Shown piece by piece: positions 5,529 to 9,514 of a DNA stretch of 9,514 bases. How positions within the stretch are numbered: position 1 is the first letter of the stretch; each line of letters opens with the position of its first letter. The translations under genes and the position numbers were made by a program. The notes beneath the pieces are model-generated. The model did no database searches and was not told the origin of the DNA. It saw only the letters and a list, made by a program, of their open reading frames with translations. The stretch comes from Alphaproteobacteria bacterium. GTDB lineage: Bacteria > Pseudomonadota > Alphaproteobacteria > CACIAM-22H2. The DNA lies in NCBI GenBank assembly GCA_016869415.1, contig VGEI01000114.1, forward strand, positions 1 to 9,514, in the 5' to 3' direction.

Positions 5529-8135
5529 ATGACGGATACGAAAGAGCAGGACGCAAAGCGCAAGCTGGGGCTCGCCCCGAAACCAGGACGGCTCGAACTC
5601 AAGGTCGAGACCGGTCAGGTTCGGCAGAGCTTTCCGCATGGCCGCACCAAGACGGTGCAGGTCGAGGTGCGCAAGAAGCGGACCTTTGTCCCCGGCACCG
5701 CACCGGCCCCGGAGGCCAAGGCGCCTGGCGTCACGCCTGATATCGCCGTCCCGGCCGTCGCCGAGAGTCAGGCCATGCCGGCAACCGGCGGTTCGAAGAA
5801 GCCGGCGGTTCTCAAGACGCTGACCGAGGAGGAGCGCGCCGCGCGTACCCGCGCGCTGCAGGGCGCAATCCGCGCAGATATCCAGGCCAAACGCCGCGAC
5901 ACCGAGGAGGCGCAGCGCTTCGACGATGAGTTGCGCCGCCAGCAGGAGGACGAAGCTCGTCGTAAGACCGAGGAAGCTCAGCGAGCCAAGGTCGAGGCCG
6001 AGGCTCGCGCCAAAGCCGAGGAGGAAGCGAAAAAGCGCGCCGAGCAGGAGACGCAGCGTCTCACCGAGGAGGAAGCTAGGCGTCGCCAGGCCGCCGAGGC
6101 CAAGAAAACGGCGGCTTCTCCGATGGCAGGCGCTGCTGCCAAAGTCGCTGCGGTCAGCGAAGAGGAAGAGGAACGGCCGCGCCGACCCGGTCAGCGGCCC
6201 GAACCCAAGCGCCCGGCACTCGTCAAACGCGACGAGCCGCGCCGGCGCATGGGCAAGATTACCGTAACGCAGGCGCTGTCCGACGACGAAAGCACAAGGG
6301 TGCGCTCGCTTGCCGCCATGAAGCGCGCACGCGAGAAAGAGAAGCTCCGTCTTCAACAGCAGGGACCGGCTCCGAAAATCGTGCGCGACGTCGTCATTCC
6401 CGAGGCCATTACCGTCCAGGATCTCGCCAACCGCATGGCGGAGCGCAGTACGGACGTCATCAAGGCGCTGATGAAGATGGGCGTCATGGCGACCATCAAT
6501 CAGTCGATCGACGCCGACACCGCGGAACTGGTCGTCACCGAGTTCGGACACCGCATCAAGCGTGTCACCGAGGCGGATGTCGAGATCGGGCTGGGCGGCG
6601 AGGCAGATGGCGAGGGCGATCGCACGCCGCGCGCGCCGGTCGTCACCATCATGGGCCATGTCGATCATGGCAAGACCTCGCTCCTCGATGCCCTGCGCGA
6701 GACCGACGTGGCCAAGCACGAGGCCGGCGGCATCACCCAGCATATCGGCGCCTATCAGGTCGAGCTCAAGTCGGGCCGCCACATCACCTTCCTCGACACG
6801 CCTGGCCACGAAGCCTTCACCGCCATGCGCGCTCGCGGCGCCTCCGTGACTGACATCGTCGTGCTGGTGGTGGCGGCCGACGACGGAATCCAGCCTCAGA
6901 CCGTCGAGGCAATCAGCCACGCCAAGGCGGCCGCGGTCCCGATGATCGTGGCGATCAACAAGGTCGATAAAGCGGACGCCAATGTCGACAAGGTCAAACG
7001 CGACCTGCTGCAGCACGATGTGGCCGTAGAGGGCATGGGTGGTGACATCCTGGCCGTCGAGGTCTCGGCGCTGAAGAAGACCGGCCTCGAGAAACTCGAG
7101 GAATCGATCATCCTCCAGGCCGAATTGCTGGACCTGAAGGCCAACCCCAACCGTACGGCCCAGGGCGTCATCGTCGAGGCGAAGCTTGAGCGAGGCCGCG
7201 GTCCGGTGGCTACCGTGCTCGTACAGAACGGCACGCTCAGGGTCGGCGACATCTTCGTGGCTGGTGGGGAATGGGGCAAGGTGCGTGCGCTGCTCGATGA
7301 CAAGGGCCGCGACGTCAAGTCTGCGGGTCCGTCGAGCCCGGTCGAAGTTCTCGGTCTCAGCGGTACGCCCTTGGCCGGGGATGATTTTCAGGTAGTCGAG
7401 AACGAAGGCCGGGCGCGCGAGGTCACAGCCTTCCGTCAGCGCCGCACGCGCGATGCACGCGTGGCGGCCGGCGCCCGCGGTACGCTCGAGCAGATGTTCT
7501 CCAAGATCGCCGAAGGCACGGCCAAGGAGCTCGGCATCGTGGTGAAGACCGACGTGCAGGGGTCGCTGGAAGCGATTACCGGCGCGGTGACCAAGGTCGG
7601 CACCAATGAGGTGACGGTCCGTCTGCTGCACGGCGCGGTTGGCGGTATCACCGAGGGCGATGTGGTTCTGGCCAAGGCCTCCAACGGTCTGATCGTCGGC
7701 TTCAACGTCCGCGCCAATCCGCAGGCGCGCGAGCACGCGCGGCGCGACGGCGTCGAGATCCGCTACTACTCGATCATTTACGATCTGATCGACGACATCA
7801 AAGCGGCGCTGTCGGGCATGCTCGCGCCCACGCTCAAGGAGAAGTTCCTGGGCAACGCCGAGATCCGCGAGGTCTTCGAAGTGTCGAAAGCCGGCAAGGT
7901 CGCGGGCTGCATGGTCACCGAGGGCGAAGTCCGCCGCGGCGCCAAGGTGCGCCTGCTGCGCGACAACGTCGTCATCCACACCGGCACGCTCAAGACCTTG
8001 CGCCGCTTCAAGGACGAGGTGCGCGAGGTCCAGCAGGGCTACGAGTGCGGCATGGCGTTCGAAAACTACCAGGACATCCGCAAGGGTGACGTCATCGAGT
8101 GCTTCGACGTCGAAGAGGTTGCCCGCGCCTTGTAA
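5529..8135 (+). CDS. infB: translation initiation factor IF-2
   Basis: GTPase that brings initiator fMet-tRNA to the 30S subunit and promotes 50S joining. From ATG 5529 it has 868 residues, close to E. coli IF2. An alphaproteobacterial N-terminal segment (GRTKTVQVEVRKKR, 38-51) is followed by a highly charged Glu/Lys/Arg/Ala-rich, probably helical stretch at about 100-195, then the IF2_N domain (ITVQDLANRMAERSTDVIKA, from residue 294). The G domain has G1 GHVDHGKT at 376-383, G3 DTPGHE at 423-428, G4 NKVD at 477-480 and a G5 SALKKTG. The C-terminal initiator-tRNA-binding domain ends ENYQDIRKGDVIECFDVEEV. In-frame TTG 5523 and GTG 5526 precede the ATG; MTDTKEQDAKRKL is the usual family start, so ATG is preferred. 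The Shine-Dalgarno is weak. It lies 43 nt after ylxR with no terminator between. Confidence 0.98.
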   Translation: MTDTKEQDAKRKLGLAPKPGRLELKVETGQVRQSFPHGRTKTVQVEVRKKRTFVPGTAPAPEAKAPGVTPDIAVPAVAESQAMPATGGSKKPAVLKTLTEEERAARTRALQGAIRADIQAKRRDTEEAQRFDDELRRQQEDEARRKTEEAQRAKVEAEARAKAEEEAKKRAEQETQRLTEEEARRRQAAEAKKTAASPMAGAAAKVAAVSEEEEERPRRPGQRPEPKRPALVKRDEPRRRMGKITVTQALSDDESTRVRSLAAMKRAREKEKLRLQQQGPAPKIVRDVVIPEAITVQDLANRMAERSTDVIKALMKMGVMATINQSIDADTAELVVTEFGHRIKRVTEADVEIGLGGEADGEGDRTPRAPVVTIMGHVDHGKTSLLDALRETDVAKHEAGGITQHIGAYQVELKSGRHITFLDTPGHEAFTAMRARGASVTDIVVLVVAADDGIQPQTVEAISHAKAAAVPMIVAINKVDKADANVDKVKRDLLQHDVAVEGMGGDILAVEVSALKKTGLEKLEESIILQAELLDLKANPNRTAQGVIVEAKLERGRGPVATVLVQNGTLRVGDIFVAGGEWGKVRALLDDKGRDVKSAGPSSPVEVLGLSGTPLAGDDFQVVENEGRAREVTAFRQRRTRDARVAAGARGTLEQMFSKIAEGTAKELGIVVKTDVQGSLEAITGAVTKVGTNEVTVRLLHGAVGGITEGDVVLAKASNGLIVGFNVRANPQAREHARRDGVEIRYYSIIYDLIDDIKAALSGMLAPTLKEKFLGNAEIREVFEVSKAGKVAGCMVTEGEVRRGAKVRLLRDNVVIHTGTLKTLRRFKDEVREVQQGYECGMAFENYQDIRKGDVIECFDVEEVARAL

Positions 8136-8138
8136 GTC

Positions 8139-8144
8139 GAGAGG
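8139..8144 (+). promoter_or_regulatory. Shine-Dalgarno of rbfA
   Basis: GAGAGG sits 6 nt before ATG 8151 and only 3 nt before the in-frame GTG at 8148, so the spacing favours the ATG. Confidence 0.65.
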
Positions 8145-8150
8145 CGGGTG

Positions 8151-8570
8151 ATGGCACGCCGCAAACGTTCCGCAGACAGGGACTCCCAGGATGCCGCAGG
8201 CAGCACAAGGCCGCTGCGCGTCGGCGAAGCGATTCGTCATGCGCTGTCGGCGATCTTTGCGCGAGGCGAGTTGCGCGACCCTGAACTGGCCGGTCTGCCG
8301 ATCACCGTGAGCGAAGTCCGCGTCTCGCCGGATCTGATGCGCGCCACTGCCTTCGTCGCGCCGTTGGGGGGTGGCGACGTCTCTCGAGTGGTCGCGGCCC
8401 TGCACCGGGCAGCCCCCTTCCTGCGCGGCGAGGTCGTCAAGGCAGTCAAGCTGCGGCGGGCTCCCGAACTCTCCTTCGCACCCGACACCTCGTTCGACTA
8501 TGCCAGCCGGATCGACGCGGTCCTGCGCCAGCCCTCCGTTCGTCGCGACACCGATGGCGAGGACGCGTAA
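8151..8570 (+). CDS. rbfA: 30S ribosome-binding factor A (RbfA)
   Basis: Binds the free 30S subunit and helps late maturation of 16S rRNA; in E. coli it is also needed for cold adaptation. The 139-residue protein is a single KH-type domain with a basic N-terminal tail (MARRKRSADRD). Family features are RPLRVGEAIRHALSAIFARG at 20-39, ITVSEVRVSPDLMRATAFV at 51-69, and the C-terminal LRRAPELSFAPDTSFDYASR at 101-120. ATG 8151 is chosen over GTG 8148 because of the GAGAGG at 8139-8144. It follows infB after 15 nt and its last 17 nt overlap truB in another frame, so the three are surely co-transcribed. No alternative identification is likely. Confidence 0.95.
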   Translation: MARRKRSADRDSQDAAGSTRPLRVGEAIRHALSAIFARGELRDPELAGLPITVSEVRVSPDLMRATAFVAPLGGGDVSRVVAALHRAAPFLRGEVVKAVKLRRAPELSFAPDTSFDYASRIDAVLRQPSVRRDTDGEDA

Positions 8571-9486
8571 AGGCGACAAGGTCGACGGCTGGCTGATCCT
8601 CGACAAGCCCGCCGGACTCTCCTCTGCTGGTGCCGTCGCCGCCATAAAGCGGCTGTTCAACGCGGCCAAGGTCGGCCATGCCGGCACGCTTGATCCCCTA
8701 GCCACCGGCGTCCTGCCGATTGCCTTGGGCGAGGCGACCAAGACCGTCTCCTTCGTGCAGGATGGCGCCAAGGCTTACCGGTTCACGCTGCGTTGGGGTG
8801 AGGCGCGCGACACCGATGACGCCGAAGGGGCGGTCATCGCGACTTCAGAGACCAGACCCGACGAGACAGCAATCCGCGCCGCCCTCCCGTCATTCACGGG
8901 GGAGATAGAGCAACGGCCGCCGGCCTACTCGGCGCTCAAGCGCGACGGAAAGCCGGCCTACGCCCGGGCGCGGGCCGGTGAAGCGGTGGACCTCGCTCCG
9001 CGGCGCGTCCGGATCGACGGTTTCGAGCTTGAATCGCAGCCAGATCGGGACAGTGCCGTGTTCCAGGTCCGGTGCGGCAAGGGGACCTATATTCGCAGCC
9101 TGGCCAGGGACTTAGCATCGCTTCTGGGGACTGTCGGCTATGTCGCCGAGTTGCGCCGCTTGCGGGTTGGCCGCTTTATGGCAGAGACCGCGATTTCGCT
9201 GGAAAAGCTGACTTCCCTCGGGCATAGTCCGGCCCGTTTTTCGCACTTGCGGCCGGTCGAGACCGCGCTGGACGACATCCCGGCGCTGGCCATCACCGAG
9301 GCCGACAGCCTCCGCCTCCGGCAGGGGCAGGCCGTGCAGGTGCGACGCGCAGCACACGAGCAGGGGCCGGAACCGCCGCGGCTTGCTTTGGCAACCGCAA
9401 AGGGCCGACCCGTAGCGCTGGTTCGGATCGAACCGGACGCCGAACACCTGCTGGTGCGCCCGACGCGCGTACTCAACCTCGGATGA
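8554..9486 (+). CDS. truB: tRNA pseudouridine(55) synthase
   Basis: Converts U55 in the T-psi-C loop of tRNAs to pseudouridine and acts as a tRNA folding chaperone. From ATG 8554 it has 310 residues, normal for TruB. The catalytic motif is GHAGTLDPLATGVLP at 41-55 with nucleophile Asp47, preceded by GWLILDKPAGLSS at 12-24. Further family motifs are QRPPAYSALKRDGKPAY (120-136) and GKGTYIRSLARDLAS (175-189); a PUA-like C-terminal part begins near residue 240. The frame remains open upstream to 8371, but that part lies inside rbfA and looks nothing like TruB. The start overlaps the rbfA 3' end by 17 nt and has no recognisable Shine-Dalgarno, so initiation probably depends on ribosomes finishing rbfA. 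rpsO follows after 13 nt. Confidence 0.96.
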   Translation: MARTRKGDKVDGWLILDKPAGLSSAGAVAAIKRLFNAAKVGHAGTLDPLATGVLPIALGEATKTVSFVQDGAKAYRFTLRWGEARDTDDAEGAVIATSETRPDETAIRAALPSFTGEIEQRPPAYSALKRDGKPAYARARAGEAVDLAPRRVRIDGFELESQPDRDSAVFQVRCGKGTYIRSLARDLASLLGTVGYVAELRRLRVGRFMAETAISLEKLTSLGHSPARFSHLRPVETALDDIPALAITEADSLRLRQGQAVQVRRAAHEQGPEPPRLALATAKGRPVALVRIEPDAEHLLVRPTRVLNLG

Positions 9487-9493
9487 AAAGGAG
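9487..9493 (+). promoter_or_regulatory. Shine-Dalgarno of rpsO
   Basis: AAAGGAG lies directly after the truB stop and 6 nt before ATG 9500, the best-matched ribosome binding site of the translation operon in this window. Confidence 0.8.
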
Positions 9494-9499
9494 TACCCG

Positions 9500-9514
9500 A
9501 TGTCGATAAATCCT
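9500..9514 (+). CDS. rpsO: probable 30S ribosomal protein S15, first five codons only
   Basis: Only ATG TCG ATA AAT CCT (MSINP) falls inside the window. The identification rests on the strong AAAGGAG before it, the MSI- opening shared with many S15 proteins, and the very common truB-rpsO order. S15 binds 16S rRNA early in 30S assembly and often represses its own translation. The 13-nt gap to truB leaves no room for a separate terminator, so at least some rpsO mRNA should come from the upstream operon. Confidence 0.65.

Noticed and set aside
8371..8553. In-frame 5' extension of truB
   Set aside because: It lies within the conserved rbfA reading frame and lacks TruB similarity; the family-typical start is ATG 8554.
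5088..8771. A 1,227-codon open frame on the minus strand opposite infB
   Set aside because: It is codon-aligned with infB, so its stops would require TTA, CTA or TCA in the sense frame, codons rare in this GC-rich genome. The translated protein resembles no family, while the + strand carries a complete conserved IF2.

Overview
The window is a high-GC chromosomal segment from an alphaproteobacterium. The gene order HTH regulator - metK - trmB - rimP - nusA - ylxR/L7Ae fusion - infB - rbfA - truB - rpsO, together with alphaproteobacterial hallmarks in the proteins (an HTH regulator of the type often found beside metK, YlxR fused to an L7Ae-like domain, an IF2 with a short GRTKTVQVEV-like N-terminal segment), points to Alphaproteobacteria. 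A Rhodospirillales-like lineage is plausible, but genus cannot be read from the sequence. All genes are on the + strand, and no mobile element, CRISPR, tRNA or rRNA is visible.

Region 1 (1-590): the 3' part of a Cro/CI-type HTH regulator that began upstream of the window, then a 158-nt gap that forms the metK leader. The leader holds a TTGAC-N6-GTCAA dyad, a strong hairpin and a good Shine-Dalgarno in front of a GTG start.

Region 2 (591-2593): metK (S-adenosylmethionine synthetase), closed by two hairpins of which the second is a textbook intrinsic terminator, and then trmB, a SAM-dependent tRNA m7G46 methyltransferase that starts only 13-22 nt past the terminator T-tract. metK makes the methyl donor that TrmB uses.

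Region 3 (2594-2790): a 197-nt leader with a promoter-like element overlapping the trmB stop and a perfect 16-bp bidirectional terminator hairpin about 100 nt before rimP.

Region 4 (2791-9514): the transcription/translation operon rimP-nusA-ylxR/L7Ae-infB-rbfA-truB and the first five codons of a probable rpsO. rimP/nusA and nusA/ylxR are joined by 1-nt stop-start overlaps, rbfA and truB overlap by 17 nt, and the other gaps are short (43, 15 and 13 nt). The genes jointly serve 30S maturation (RimP, RbfA, S15), transcription elongation/termination (NusA), initiation (IF2) and tRNA psi55 modification (TruB).

This is mostly core housekeeping sequence. I do not see a previously undescribed system. 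The parts most worth a second look are the non-coding leaders: the possible attenuator before rimP-nusA, the metK leader, and how trmB is expressed immediately behind a terminator.
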